Shown: one piece after another, positions 7,918 to 15,887 of the stretch | Layout of the letters: each line of letters opens with the position of its first letter | Position numbering within the stretch: the first letter of the stretch is position 1 | From: Opitutia bacterium | Lineage (GTDB): Bacteria; Verrucomicrobiota; Verrucomicrobiia; Opitutales; Opitutaceae | NCBI GenBank assembly: GCA_003142955.1 | Contig: PLOH01000077.1 | Span: forward strand, 31,706-68,709 | Direction of reading: 5' to 3' | Length of the DNA: 37,004 bases | Translations under genes and position numbers: made by a program | Notes under the pieces: generated by a model | What the model was told of the DNA's origin: nothing | What the model saw: the letters and a program-made list of their open reading frames with translations, nothing else | The model's database searches: none

Positions 7918-8147
7918 GCTTCCGAAGCTCTTCGAGGCATTTCACCCGCGGTTCAGCGGCAAAGACCAGCCGGAGTCCCGGTGTCGGCCTGGGTTTGACG
8001 GTGAGCCGGCGAATCGCCCAGGCGATGAAGGGAGACTTGACGGTGCGCAGCAACGATGGCGTGACCGAATTCACTTTCCGAGTCCCCTTCCGGCTGGCTG
8101 AGCGTCCAGCGCCCCTCACCGCGAAGGACAGTCACCCGACGGGATAA
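7915..8147 (+). pseudogene. Remnant of a histidine kinase ATPase domain, frameshifted
   Basis: Two frames together give the end of an HATPase domain. ELPKLFEAFHPRFSGKD (F-box type) is at about 7918-7968. After a frame change near 7970, SPGVGLGLTVSRRIAQAMKG (G2 box and last helix) and GVTEFTFRVPF follow up to the stop at 8147. No dimerisation or sensor part is present. It lies directly after the DoxX remnant, so this stretch is a junction of two broken genes. Confidence 0.7.
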
Positions 8148-8262
8148 TCGGTCCCCGCACGCGGCCATTTTTCCACCCTGTTGAGAGCGGTGTTTGCCCG
8201 CCGGGTGGATTACCGCTGTTTCATCATGCCTTTCAACATGGGTTCCCGCGCACCGCGGCCTG

Positions 8263-8721
8263 TCAGAACACGCGCGCCGCCCACGAAAGCAACGGCCGGT
8301 GTCGGGCCATGCCTCGGTAAATCGCTTCGACGACGGGGGCGACTCCCGGAACGTGTTTGTAACAGGCAAGCACCCACGAACGAGACGTGGTTAGGGCCCG
8401 AACGCGAAGAACCGCCGCCGCCGCGGAGAATACGCGGCCGTCGATCTCGATTAACTGCACTGCCTGCTCGAACTCAGTCGCCGCGAGTTCGGAAAAACGC
8501 GCCGCCGCAGTCTGGGACGGTTCGATGTCGAAGCGTTCACCCCCGGTCGCTTGCCACCGTTCCACCCATCGACGGCAAAACGGGCAATCGCCATCAAAAA
8601 TGAGGAGCGGCCGCCCAAATGGCGGATTGGAGACGCGCCGGGATGCTGCCAAGTTTTCCGCCACGGACTCAAAGATGCCACTTCGGTCGGTACAAGCAAG
8701 GGCCGGTCGTTCGACCAGCAT
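8263..8721 (-). CDS. DCC family thiol-disulfide oxidoreductase (DUF393)
   Basis: Small thioredoxin-like protein, 152 residues. The DCC signature FDGDCPFCRRWVERW carries C46 and C49, followed by the typical FDIEPSQT, VQLIEIDGRVFSAAAAVLRV and a C-terminal AIYRGMARHRPLLSW. The chosen ATG at 8721 has AGGAA upstream; the frame stays open further, into the palindromic element at 8835, so that extension is not credible. The first 35 residues before the thioredoxin-like part are not conserved as far as I can tell. Partner and substrate are unknown. Confidence 0.85.
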   Translation of the reverse strand: MLVERPALACTDRSGIFESVAENLAASRRVSNPPFGRPLLIFDGDCPFCRRWVERWQATGGERFDIEPSQTAAARFSELAATEFEQAVQLIEIDGRVFSAAAAVLRVRALTTSRSWVLACYKHVPGVAPVVEAIYRGMARHRPLLSWAARVF

Positions 8722-8834
8722 CGCCACGTTCCTGGCACGATCGCCAGATCTGGAAGCGTTGGCGCGGGAATTAGGCGGCATTATGCAATTGCCGGCAATT
8801 CTCTCGTGCGCTCGCGAACCGATTGGTGTGCCGA

Positions 8835-8884
8835 TGTAGGAAGCCCGCTTGCGGGCGATCATCGGTCGCAAGCGACCTCCCTAC
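8835..8884. repeat. Second REPIN-like palindrome
   Basis: Left arm TGTAGGAAGCCCGCTTGCGG ending GCGAT; the right arm is its imperfect inverse complement (ATCGGTCGCAAGCGACCTCC and CTAC). It shares the GTAGG head and GCGAT tail with the element at 1311-1370 while the stem bases differ, which is typical of REP families kept by structure. It lies upstream of the DCC gene. Confidence 0.75.
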
Positions 8885-9167
8885 GGCATGATCCCACCTT
8901 GGGGGAGTGACCGCTTTGGCGCGCTGCGGCATCGCGGCCGTTCCGGCGCTCTGTTCTGCACCGAGCCCGCGGTACTGGGCTAGACGGTGTGCCAAGGCGG
9001 ACGATTTAGTGACTTGGTGACGCGGTGTCTGCGGCTGTCAGGCTGATCGTTCTGATTCCGCGTTTATCGCGAGCGAGGTGACTCAACGTGATGAAAGCCA
9101 GCGCATCCTGAATTGGAGTCGGTCCTCCGTTTGCAGAACGGCGCATTGCGTGCTCATTTTGTCTCAA
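8885..9167. other. Non-coding stretch, no gene recognised
   Basis: No frame here resembles a known protein and no RNA gene is apparent. It links the second REPIN to the protease remnant and is probably decayed sequence. Confidence 0.4.
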
Positions 9168-9497
9168 ATGATTGCCACGCACTCCCACGATTCTGCGCTC
9201 CCGGGCGACGACGTTCTGCTTGACGCCTACTCCCAGGCCGTTTCGGCAGCCTTCGCTGCCGCGCATCCGGCCGTGGTTTATCTTGGAGTCAGGGGCGACG
9301 ACGCCCCCGGCGGGTCCGGCTCGGGTTTTTTCATCTCGCCTGACGGCTACTTGCTGACCAACAGCCATGTTGTCCACGGCGGACGCGAACTGCGGGTGCC
9401 TCAACTTCGCGACAGAGTTGTCTCTCCGTCACCTTGCCGGGTGCAAGACCATCACGTCGTAGACGAAACCCGCACCGACGGGCAATATTTGCGATAG
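9168..9497 (+). pseudogene. Truncated HtrA/Do-like serine protease (N-terminal part only)
   Basis: From the ATG at 9168 the frame reads DDVLLDAYSQAVSAAFAAAH, then PAVVYLGVRG, GGSGSGFFISPDGYLLTNSH and VVHGGRELRV. This is the N-terminal half of a trypsin-like HtrA protease, with the catalytic histidine in TNSHVV. After about position 9400 the similarity stops abruptly, and the aspartate, the GNSGGP serine loop and any PDZ domain are missing. A non-functional remnant is the simplest reading. Confidence 0.8.
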
Positions 9498-9777
9498 ACG
9501 TGCTCATGTGAAAAGGAGAACGGCTCGGCGATCATTAGTTTAGCGGTTTGGTTTTAGTTAGCAACTTAACCCACGGGAAAAGACCGCGGGTCAGAGGTTG
9601 TGGCAGTGCGCTTGAAGAAAGGGAAACCGTTGCCCACCTAAAGCACAGGGCGTGCCGGCCCCGCCAGGGGAACCTCGCCAACCCCTCACACTTCCTCTCC
9701 CGTGTGCCAAACGGGAAAAATGACCTCTGGCCGTTTGCGATTTTGTTGTTCCCGGTTTTCGTCTTCGCAGCCCTCCG
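9498..9777. other. Upstream region of the sugar transferase
   Basis: No gene recognised. It contains short imperfect inverted repeats (for example CCCACGGG and CCGCGGG near 9572 and 9586, and CCCGT/ACGGG near 9699). It should hold the promoter of the next gene, but no clear -35/-10 pair stands out. Confidence 0.35.
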
Positions 9778-10524
9778 ATGCCCTCGAATCGATCGACCGA
9801 GTATTCGCTCGCTGACCGTTCGGTGCCGATGCCGCGCTGGAAACGCGCCCTAGATGTCGCCTGTTGTTTGGCGGCTTTGCCCGTGCTCGTCCTGTTGACT
9901 CTGCTGACCGCGATCGTGATGAAGCTGACCGCACCCGGGCCGGTCTTCTTCCGACAGGAACGCGTCGGGTATCGGGGGAAGCGCTTCATGTGCTACAAGT
10001 TTCGGACCATGGTTGTCGGTGCGGATTCCCGGGTGCATCAGACCCATTGTGATCAACTGATTCAATCTAACGCCCCGATGGTGAAAATGGACTCCCGGGG
10101 CGATTCCCGACTCATTCCGGGCGGCGGGTTGATTCGCGCCTCGGGTCTCGACGAGCTGCCGCAAGTCATCAATGTGCTCCGCGGCGACATGAGTATCGTT
10201 GGGCCGCGCCCGTGTGTGCCCTACGAATACGAGAAATATTTGCCGTGGCAGCGGGAACGATTCAACGCCGTGCCCGGGTTGAGCGGCCTCTGGCAGGTCT
10301 CCGGCAAGAATCGAACGACTTTCGAAGAAATGATGCGTCTGGATGTTCACTATGCCCGGAATGTTTCTTGCTCGCTGGACTTGAGAATTATCCTCCTGAC
10401 TGTTCCCGCCTTGATCCGGCAGATCTTCGACACGAGCCGCGGACGGAAGTCAGGGGGGTCGTCCAGAAGATCGGCCGCTGTTTTCCCAGCGGAGAACGCA
10501 AGCCGATCGAATTCGGCGCCTTGA
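9778..10524 (+). CDS. Exopolysaccharide sugar transferase (undecaprenyl-phosphate sugar phosphotransferase type)
   Basis: Bacterial sugar transferase of 248 residues, the short form with one N-terminal membrane helix (about residues 24-46). It moves a sugar-1-phosphate from a nucleotide sugar to a polyprenyl phosphate, priming exopolysaccharide or O-antigen synthesis at the inner membrane. Conserved pieces are FFRQERVGYRGKRFMCYKFR, the catalytic region GLDELPQVINVLRGDMSIVG followed by PRP, and PGLSGLWQVSGKNRTTFEEM. The last 30 residues (SGGSSRRSAAVF...) are not family-like and may reflect a changed stop. No other polysaccharide genes are nearby, so it is an orphan here. Confidence 0.92.
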   Translation: MPSNRSTEYSLADRSVPMPRWKRALDVACCLAALPVLVLLTLLTAIVMKLTAPGPVFFRQERVGYRGKRFMCYKFRTMVVGADSRVHQTHCDQLIQSNAPMVKMDSRGDSRLIPGGGLIRASGLDELPQVINVLRGDMSIVGPRPCVPYEYEKYLPWQRERFNAVPGLSGLWQVSGKNRTTFEEMMRLDVHYARNVSCSLDLRIILLTVPALIRQIFDTSRGRKSGGSSRRSAAVFPAENASRSNSAP

Positions 10525-10583
10525 TAGTTCTCGAGGCGCTTTTCTCTGAAGGCGCGGTGACCCGCGAATCGGAACGTCTTGGC

Positions 10584-11528
10584 TTACCGAGGACTGACAG
10601 GGGTATGGTTGGATAGACCCGCGATCGGCTCTTCTTGAATGGCCTGCTCAAGGCCGGCCAAAGCGTCCTGGCACATCATCATCACCTTGCGCTTTTCCCG
10701 CAACGAGATGGTCAGCGAGCGGACGTTGGTATTTTCGCGAGAGAGTTTGAGGATCTGCATTCTTAGTTCGGTGAACCGGGCATAGCGCACCGCGGCCGTG
10801 GAGAGATCGGTGTTGCCACCGAGGAGCCGGAGCGCGTTCAAGGCTTCCAGATTCTGACGAACCGTCTGGTCTTCTTTGGCCATCACCGCTTCCATCTCGT
10901 CCATCTTCTGATCGCTTTCCTCGGCGATGTGCGGTGGGAGCAAGGCGAGCAATCGCAGCGCTGCGATCCGGGCGCCGTCGGCCAGTCGCATTACTTTGAG
11001 ATTGTCCGCCGAAGCGGAATCACCGCCCACCACGACAAGGCGATTCAGCGCGGCATCCATTTCTTTGAGGACCCCGGCGGCCGGGCCAAACGCCAGACTA
11101 TACGCCTTGAGATTGGTGTTCTTGACCGCCAAGTCCAACAGCTCCTTGTCAATCCGCTGGAACTCGGCAAAGGCTCCGAAAAACTGGGTCAGAAAAGCAT
11201 TCTCGTTCTTTGGGCTACCCGGTCGCAGCAATTGCTCCAATTCCCTTCGCCCTTGCTCCACGGCGGCGGTTGCCGTCCGGGCCTGGTCGGCGTAGAGCTG
11301 TGAGTCTCCGTCGGTGATGGCCATTACGGCGCTCTTTTCCGCCTCGGACGCCGCGGCGACGGACAGCCGCATCCGTTCCACCAATTCAACGCGTCTTGCT
11401 TTGAAGGCTAGTTGTGCGGATGGCGTCGGCAGATCCCGGAAATGCAGCACCAAAAGGCTGACCGCGAGCAGCACTGCCGCCCCGACCGCCATCCAAAGAA
11501 TGTCTCTGAGACCAGGTTTCATCGTCAT
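10584..11528 (-). CDS. Membrane-anchored periplasmic helical-bundle protein (chemoreceptor sensor-like)
   Basis: Protein of 314 residues from the ATG at 11528, with GGAGAA five bases upstream. One membrane helix (about residues 10-30, ILWMAVGAAVLLAVSLLVLH) is followed by long amphipathic helices: RRVELVERMRLSVAAASEAE, then ARTATAAVEQGRRELEQLL, a middle with ALNRLVVVG, and a last helix, LREKRKVMMMCQDALAGLE. This looks like the periplasmic four-helix sensor of a methyl-accepting protein, but the second membrane helix, HAMP and signalling domains are absent. It could be a truncated receptor or a stand-alone envelope protein. Function not known. Confidence 0.6.
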   Translation of the reverse strand: MTMKPGLRDILWMAVGAAVLLAVSLLVLHFRDLPTPSAQLAFKARRVELVERMRLSVAAASEAEKSAVMAITDGDSQLYADQARTATAAVEQGRRELEQLLRPGSPKNENAFLTQFFGAFAEFQRIDKELLDLAVKNTNLKAYSLAFGPAAGVLKEMDAALNRLVVVGGDSASADNLKVMRLADGARIAALRLLALLPPHIAEESDQKMDEMEAVMAKEDQTVRQNLEALNALRLLGGNTDLSTAAVRYARFTELRMQILKLSRENTNVRSLTISLREKRKVMMMCQDALAGLEQAIQEEPIAGLSNHTPVSPR

Positions 11529-11732
11529 GCTGTTCTCCGGGAGGTTGGCACTGGTTCGGAGCGGGAAATTCCCGCTTCGTGGCCGCGCTCCTCCCATCCG
11601 CATAAACGTATTTTTCGACCGGCGCGAAGACAACCGATAAATGGTCGGACCGCTGGCTACGGCCATAATGTTCTTTTAATGCGAATCGCCTCTCGTAGGG
11701 GTAAAGCGCTCGCTTAAAAGCGGCCAGGCGCT

Positions 11733-11912
11733 TTAAGCGTTCCCCCCGCGCAACTTCAACTTCGCAACCGAGACGACCTTGGTCTTGAGCGCCCACCATT
11801 TTTCCTTGCCGTTGACTTTGACGCAGGCGTAGTAATTCCCACTCTGTCCATTACGCAGCAGGTTCGTTACATTTGTTCTTTCCCAAGTTTTCCCGCCTTT
11901 GACCGTTTTCAT
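11733..11912 (-). pseudogene. N-terminal remnant of a tyrosine-type integrase
   Basis: A 59-codon frame reading RTNVTNLLRNGQSGNYYACV, then KVNGKEKWWALKTKVVSVAK. The pattern 'short tag, S/G-x-Y-Y-A-x-V-K-V-x-G-K, then LKT-x-VxSVAKLKL' is the start of the SAM-like arm of a family of phage-type integrases. The frame ends after KLKLRGGNA, with no catalytic domain. It lies beside tRNA-Cys and points away from it. Probably the scar of an old integration. Confidence 0.6.
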
Positions 11913-11954
11913 GCTCAAAGCGCAGAAGATCGGTGTAGGAAATAGAAATTATAA

Positions 11955-11984
11955 TTGAATCTAGTAACGTAAGTTGCGTATGGT
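11955..11984 (+). promoter_or_regulatory. Candidate promoter of tRNA-Cys
   Basis: TTGAAT at 11955-11960 and TATGGT at 11979-11984 with an 18-base spacer, placing the start about 3 bases before the tRNA. The region is AT-rich compared with its surroundings. The match is moderate. Confidence 0.4.
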
Positions 11985-11994
11985 TAAATATTTC

Positions 11995-12069
11995 GGCGCG
12001 GTAGCCAAGTGGTAAGGCCGAGGTCTGCAAAACCTCTATGCGTCGGTTCGATTCCGACCCGCGCCTCCA
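11995..12069 (+). tRNA. tRNA-Cys (anticodon GCA)
   Basis: Cloverleaf read directly: acceptor stem GGCGCGG (11995-12001) with CCGCGCC (12059-12065), T-stem GTCGG/CCGAC around TTCGATT, and anticodon loop CTGCAAA giving GCA. U73 at 12066 is the known cysteine identity base, and CCA is encoded at 12067-12069. It is flanked by two broken integrases and is the likely attachment site of past elements. Confidence 0.95.
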
Positions 12070-12107
12070 CTCTGAAAATGAGTGGAGTGTAGCAGAAGTG
12101 TAGCAGA
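12066..12107. repeat. Hairpin and 11-base tandem repeat after tRNA-Cys
   Basis: TCCACTC and GAGTGGA arms (12066-12072 and 12080-12086) form a hairpin that includes the encoded CCA. Directly after, AGTGTAGCAGA occurs twice in tandem (12086-12096 and 12097-12107). There is no T-run. The position at the tRNA end suggests an att-site core or integrase arm-type sites; this is inference. Confidence 0.45.
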
Positions 12108-12147
12108 TTCGCCTTGGTCGGAGAGGCTTGGATGACAGGCTGAGGCC

Positions 12148-12942
12148 GTGAAATACGTTTCGGTCTACCGGCGTGCCCGTTCCCCGTTCTGGTGGATCGT
12201 CTACTGGTGCCCGAAAGGGCAGAAGCGGATCAGCCAAGCCACCCCGTACCGATGGGATTCGATTCAGGGCAAACGCAAGGCACTCGACCTGGCAAATGAC
12301 CTCGGTAAGGCGGCCTCGGCGGACAAAGGCGCGCAGGGCCGAGATCGGTGGGAGTGTTGGGTCTCCGATTTCCTTGAGCTGCGTTATCCGACTCCTGCAC
12401 GGAAAAAGACCCACGACCGGATGGTAGGCGGTTGGAACCAATGGCGGCAGTTCCTCCTCGACCAGCATATCGCTGTGCCCCGCGCACTCACCTACCAGTC
12501 GGTCCTGGATTTTGTCGCGTGGCGGTCTAGCCAGATCAAACGGTCGTCGGGGAAGAAAGTGAGCAAGAATACCGCCCTCTGCGACGTCCGGATCATGTCG
12601 GTGATTTTACGCGAGGCGATGCAGCGGGAATTTTCCGAGGGCAACCCTTGCGACCGGATTGGGATCACCAAGGACAAAGCCAAGGAGAAATGCGAGATCT
12701 CTGACGCTGAAATTGACAAGATCCGTGAGGAACTCAAAACGCGCCCACTGTAGATGCGGGTTAGCTTTGAGATCGCCATACATCAGGGCTGCCGCCTGCA
12801 GGAAACCTCGGTGCCATGGAACAGAATCGATTTTGACCGCAACACTATCGCCTTTTTCGCCAAAGGCCGGAGCGGAGAGACCCACGAATTCACGACCAAG
12901 CTCCATCCCGATGATGCAGCTCCAATGCCTGCACCCGGTTGA
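12148..12942 (+). pseudogene. Tyrosine recombinase/integrase with internal stop, catalytic domain lost
   Basis: The first 201 codons give an integrase arm and core-binding region: MKYVSVYRRARSPFWWIVYW, later FLLDQHIAVPRALTYQSVLD, NTALCDVRIMSVILREAMQR and NPCDRIGI. A TAG at 12751 interrupts the frame, but the same frame continues as MRVSFEIAIHQGCRLQETSV and FFAKGRSGETHEFTTKLHP. The latter carries the first catalytic arginine (GCRLQE). The TAG sits where a tryptophan would be natural (TGG to TAG). Similarity ends near 12920, so the HxxR, H/W and tyrosine parts are gone. It starts 78 bases after tRNA-Cys, as expected for an element integrated there. Confidence 0.85.
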
Positions 12943-13516
12943 TAGGCGATATTTCCTAGTCGTAAATCCGCATGCCGTCGGCCCGACGTGGGTTAGGGCG
13001 ACAGCTCGGAAACCGCGCATGATCCGGCCGGGCTTGCGATGCGAGCCGGCCGCGCCGCCGCCCGAGGATACCTCAAGTGATGGGAAGCGACGAATTCAGG
13101 GTGTCTTTCCAGCCAATCGAGCAACCATGTAACCGTGCTGAATCGCCCTCGGAAAGGACTGTCACCGGTTGTCACCGCAGCGAAAGGAAGAATGCGGTGA
13201 GCGCCGTTGCAGCTTTCTGCCGTTCGCTGCCGCAATAGCCATTTCCCGCGGCGCTACGGCTTTGTTGCAGGTTCTTAGGCCCGAAGGCCATCTTCTATTC
13301 CGCGAGGGCGAAAACGGCGCTTTGAGGTCAATCAGCCTGCGCTAGGCGAGCTACTGTCGATGACACCAGGCATCGTGTCGGCGGTGTCTCGGCGTCCTAG
13401 TCGGCAGCGCAAAGTGTGCGTTCGCGGTGGTACCGCGGTTCCGGTAGCGCGATTACCGTGATTTCGGAGGGGAGACAGGGTTGCAGGTGTGCCGCGGGAA
13501 ACGCGAAGATGCAGCC
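12943..13516. other. Decayed intergenic stretch after the integrase
   Basis: No protein or RNA gene recognised. A strong palindrome, with CGGCCGGGCT and GAGCCGGCCG arms, lies at 13026-13053. The rest has many stops in all frames and is probably the decayed end of the integrase and neighbouring element sequence. Confidence 0.45.
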
Positions 13517-13771
13517 ATGCCCGACGTGATGCCATATTCCGACACCAACCAGCAACCGCCTGAGAAGAAATGCCGTCTCGATCCTGACAGGGCGGCAATC
13601 ATCCGCACCGCACCGCCCGTCGTGATGACGCTGATGGAAGCGGCGCCCTATTTGGCTTGTTCACCTCGTAAGCTGAGGGACCTGGTCGCGGCCCGCCGAG
13701 TGAAGCACGCGCGCGTCGGCGCGAAGATCGTCATCCGCCGCGATTGGCTCGACGCGTTCTTGGGATCGTGA
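13517..13771 (+). CDS. Excisionase-type (MerR-like) helix-turn-helix protein
   Basis: Small protein of 84 residues. The C-terminal half, MTLMEAAPYLACSPRKLRDL then VAARRVKHARVGAKIVIRRD, ends WLDAFLGS, the standard pattern of the HTH_17/excisionase family: helix-turn-helix, then a wing with V-G-x-K-I-x-I-R-R-x-W-L. Such proteins direct excision of integrated elements or regulate them. It lies between the broken integrase and hipBA, which fits an integrated element. Start at ATG 13517 chosen; a weak GAAG lies upstream. Confidence 0.8.
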   Translation: MPDVMPYSDTNQQPPEKKCRLDPDRAAIIRTAPPVVMTLMEAAPYLACSPRKLRDLVAARRVKHARVGAKIVIRRDWLDAFLGS

Positions 13772-13815
13772 GCGGGTGGTTGGCAAAGCGGGCTCGTCTC
13801 ATGGTTAGTGCCCTG

Positions 13816-13858
13816 TATAATAGAATAGACAATAACGGCTCGTTGTGCATATTCTATT
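13816..13858 (+). promoter_or_regulatory. hipBA promoter and palindromic operator
   Basis: A perfect TATAAT (-10) at 13816-13821 overlaps the left arm of an inverted repeat: AATAGAATA at 13819-13827 and TATTCTATT at 13850-13858, perfect 9-base arms 22 bases apart. The inner bases ACAA and TTGT continue the symmetry. HipB-type antitoxins repress their own operon from such pairs, and the hipB ATG follows 8 bases later. No good -35 is visible. Confidence 0.65.
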
Positions 13859-13865
13859 GTACGTC

Positions 13866-14246
13866 ATGCCTAGGAACCGCCCAACCTTGTTCCCTGCGAC
13901 TGCCCACCAGCTTGCTGCTCTAGGCGAGCGACTGCGTCTAGCCCGCTTGCGCCGGCGCTACTCGGCCGAGGCGGTCGCGGTGCGGGCGGGTATCACCCGA
14001 GTTACGTTGGCAAGGGTGGAGAAGGGCGACGCCGGGACAAGCATGGGGGCCTATGTTGCCGTTCTCCGCGTACTGGGCCTGCAGAGCGATCTAGACGCTC
14101 TCGGAAAGGACGATGAACTCGGCCGCAAGCTGCAGGATCTAGACCTGCCGGTCGGTCGGTCGGCGCCGCGTCACCGGACCGGGGGATCACCCAAAGTTCC
14201 TGAATCGAAAGAACCCCAGACCGCCGGGCCGGGGAAAGGGATGTGA
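13866..14246 (+). CDS. hipB: HipB-like XRE-family antitoxin
   Basis: Protein of 126 residues starting MPRNRPTLFPATAHQLAAL. Residues 14-80 are an XRE/Cro-type helix-turn-helix: LGERLRLARLRRRYSAEAVA, VRAGITRVTLARVEKGDAGT, then SMGAYVAVLRVLGL. The C-terminal tail is short, proline-rich and probably flexible. It sits directly before hipA, overlapping it by one base with the GGGGAAAGGG ribosome site inside its own end, so the two are coupled. Antitoxin and operon repressor by family and context. Confidence 0.88.
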   Translation: MPRNRPTLFPATAHQLAALGERLRLARLRRRYSAEAVAVRAGITRVTLARVEKGDAGTSMGAYVAVLRVLGLQSDLDALGKDDELGRKLQDLDLPVGRSAPRHRTGGSPKVPESKEPQTAGPGKGM

Positions 14247-15547
14247 TGGCCGGGGCCTCCAAGTCAGGGCAGAGTTCAACTCGCGAACAGGTCGAGGTCG
14301 TCCTAGACGCCGACATCTTTCCTGAAGCGTGCCGGGTTGGAACTCTCTTCTACGCATCGGCACGTGGTCACGGTGTCTTTTCATTCGCCTACGACCGGGA
14401 GTGGCTAAACCGGCCAGACGCGTTCCAATTGGATCCCGACCTTCAACTGCACAGCTCCGAGAGCTATCCCAGCAACGCAGCGGGGGTGTTCCGCATATTC
14501 GTCGACTCAGCGCCGGACCGCTGGGGGCGTCTTCTGATGGAGCGCCGCGAGGCGCTGCTGGCGCGGGCGGAGAAACGTTCGCCGCGTTCGCTTTCTGACT
14601 GGGATTTTCTGCTCGGGGTGCACGACCGCTGCCGGATGGGAGCGCTGCGGTTCCGCCGAAATTCAGGCTCTCCTTTTCTTGATGACAATTCCGCGCTGTC
14701 GGCGCCGCCTCTTGCTGCGCTGCGAAAACTGGAGGCCGCCTCGCTGGCAATCGAGGCACCGGATGCGCCGGACCGAGCGCTCTTCAGCCACTGGCTCAGC
14801 GCACTGCTGGCGCCAGGAAGCTCGTTGGGCGGGGCGCGGCCGAAAGTTAATTTCACCGACGCGGATGGATCCCTCTGGATCGCCAAGTTTCCCAGCCGAG
14901 AGGATCGGCGCGACGTTGGCGCCTGGGAGATGGTCACACACGCGCTTGCGCAGAAAGCGGGAATCGATGTGCCGCCAGCGAGGCTCCTGAAGTTCGCGAG
15001 CCATCACCGCACGTTTGCCTGCCGGCGTTTCGACCGCGCCGATGCCGACCGCCGCCGGTTTTTTGTGTCGGCGCTGACGCTCCTTGACCGGCAGGACAGG
15101 CAGGGTGGCAGCTATCTCAATCTGGCGGAGTTCTTGAGCACCCGCGGCAGCACACGCAACCGGGCGCGGGATTTGTGCCAGCTCTGGATTCGCATGGTGT
15201 TCAACATCCTCGTGTCCAATACCGATGACCATTTGCGCAATCATGGGTTTATCCTCGAACCGGACGGCTGGCGCCTTGCACCGGCCTATGACGTCAATCC
15301 CAACATCGAAAAGCGCGACCATGCCCTTGCGATCGACGCGACCGACACGACCGGGGACGTGGGTCTCGCGATGGCGACGGCGAAGCTCTACGGCCTAAAA
15401 GCGGCTGACGCATCTCGAATACTAAGAAGTGTCGAACAGGCGGTTTGCTCCTGGCGCGCTCAAGCCAAAGCGCACAGGCTGCCCCGCTCCGAAATCGAAT
15501 TGATGGCTGCGGCGTTCGGGGTGCCGAGCGGAACAGCAAAGGGCTGA
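14246..15547 (+). CDS. hipA: HipA-like serine/threonine kinase toxin
   Basis: HipA family kinase, 433 residues, the full-length class. The HipA N1 domain (RVGTLFYASARGHGVFSFAY and WGRLLMERREALLAR, then SDWDFLLGVHDRCRMGALRF) is followed by the kinase core: P-loop SSLGGARPKVNF near residue 190, catalytic loop NTDDHLRNHGF near 330, and metal site YDVNPN near 350. HipA enzymes phosphorylate glutamyl-tRNA synthetase or related targets and cause persistence. All key motifs look intact. Start at the ATG overlapping the hipB stop; a GTG three bases earlier is possible. Confidence 0.93.
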   Translation: MAGASKSGQSSTREQVEVVLDADIFPEACRVGTLFYASARGHGVFSFAYDREWLNRPDAFQLDPDLQLHSSESYPSNAAGVFRIFVDSAPDRWGRLLMERREALLARAEKRSPRSLSDWDFLLGVHDRCRMGALRFRRNSGSPFLDDNSALSAPPLAALRKLEAASLAIEAPDAPDRALFSHWLSALLAPGSSLGGARPKVNFTDADGSLWIAKFPSREDRRDVGAWEMVTHALAQKAGIDVPPARLLKFASHHRTFACRRFDRADADRRRFFVSALTLLDRQDRQGGSYLNLAEFLSTRGSTRNRARDLCQLWIRMVFNILVSNTDDHLRNHGFILEPDGWRLAPAYDVNPNIEKRDHALAIDATDTTGDVGLAMATAKLYGLKAADASRILRSVEQAVCSWRAQAKAHRLPRSEIELMAAAFGVPSGTAKG

Positions 15548-15603
15548 GAGAGCGTTCGCGGCAGGTACGGCGTCAGGCCCCTCGCGGAGATCCTGGCGGT
15601 CCG

Positions 15604-15732
15604 ATGGATGCACTTGGCGCCGCGCTCCAGGATTCGCCGGAGCTGCTCCAAGCCATCGAGCGGATCATCGCCAAGGCCAAGTGCGCCGCCGCGGCCAAGC
15701 TGGCGGAAACGGTCGGGATTCTGAATGAGTAA
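15604..15732 (+). CDS. Possible 42-residue protein downstream of hipA
   Basis: An ATG at 15604 opens a frame reading MDALGAALQDSPELLQAIER, then IIAKAKCAAAAKLAETVGIL and a stop at 15732. It is alanine-rich and helical in character. There is no recognised family, though the codon use looks coding-like. It could be a small protein of the hipBA element or chance. Confidence 0.3.
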   Translation: MDALGAALQDSPELLQAIERIIAKAKCAAAAKLAETVGILNE

Positions 15733-15887
15733 TCAGTAGGAATCGGACAGGAATTGGCTCCTGCATTCACAAGTATTTGATTTAGAGTAGCAGGTTAGCG
15801 GATACGTAAACCGCATCGGTAGTCTTCCTGCCGGATCCTTGCGCTGATTTCTGACGGGGCCTGGGGGCAATTCTATCAGCGGTTAAC

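Noticed and set aside
9778-10524. Part of an exopolysaccharide gene cluster
   Set aside because: No glycosyltransferase, flippase, polymerase or export gene is next to the sugar transferase.
12086-12107. Tandem AGTGTAGCAGA as a CRISPR or satellite start
   Set aside because: Only two copies without spacers. I saw no CRISPR array anywhere in the window.
12751-12753. TAG in the integrase as a recoded amino acid (pyrrolysine-type)
   Set aside because: The gene is also truncated downstream, TAG is used as an ordinary stop by the transposase (17800-17802) and others, and no recoding machinery is seen.
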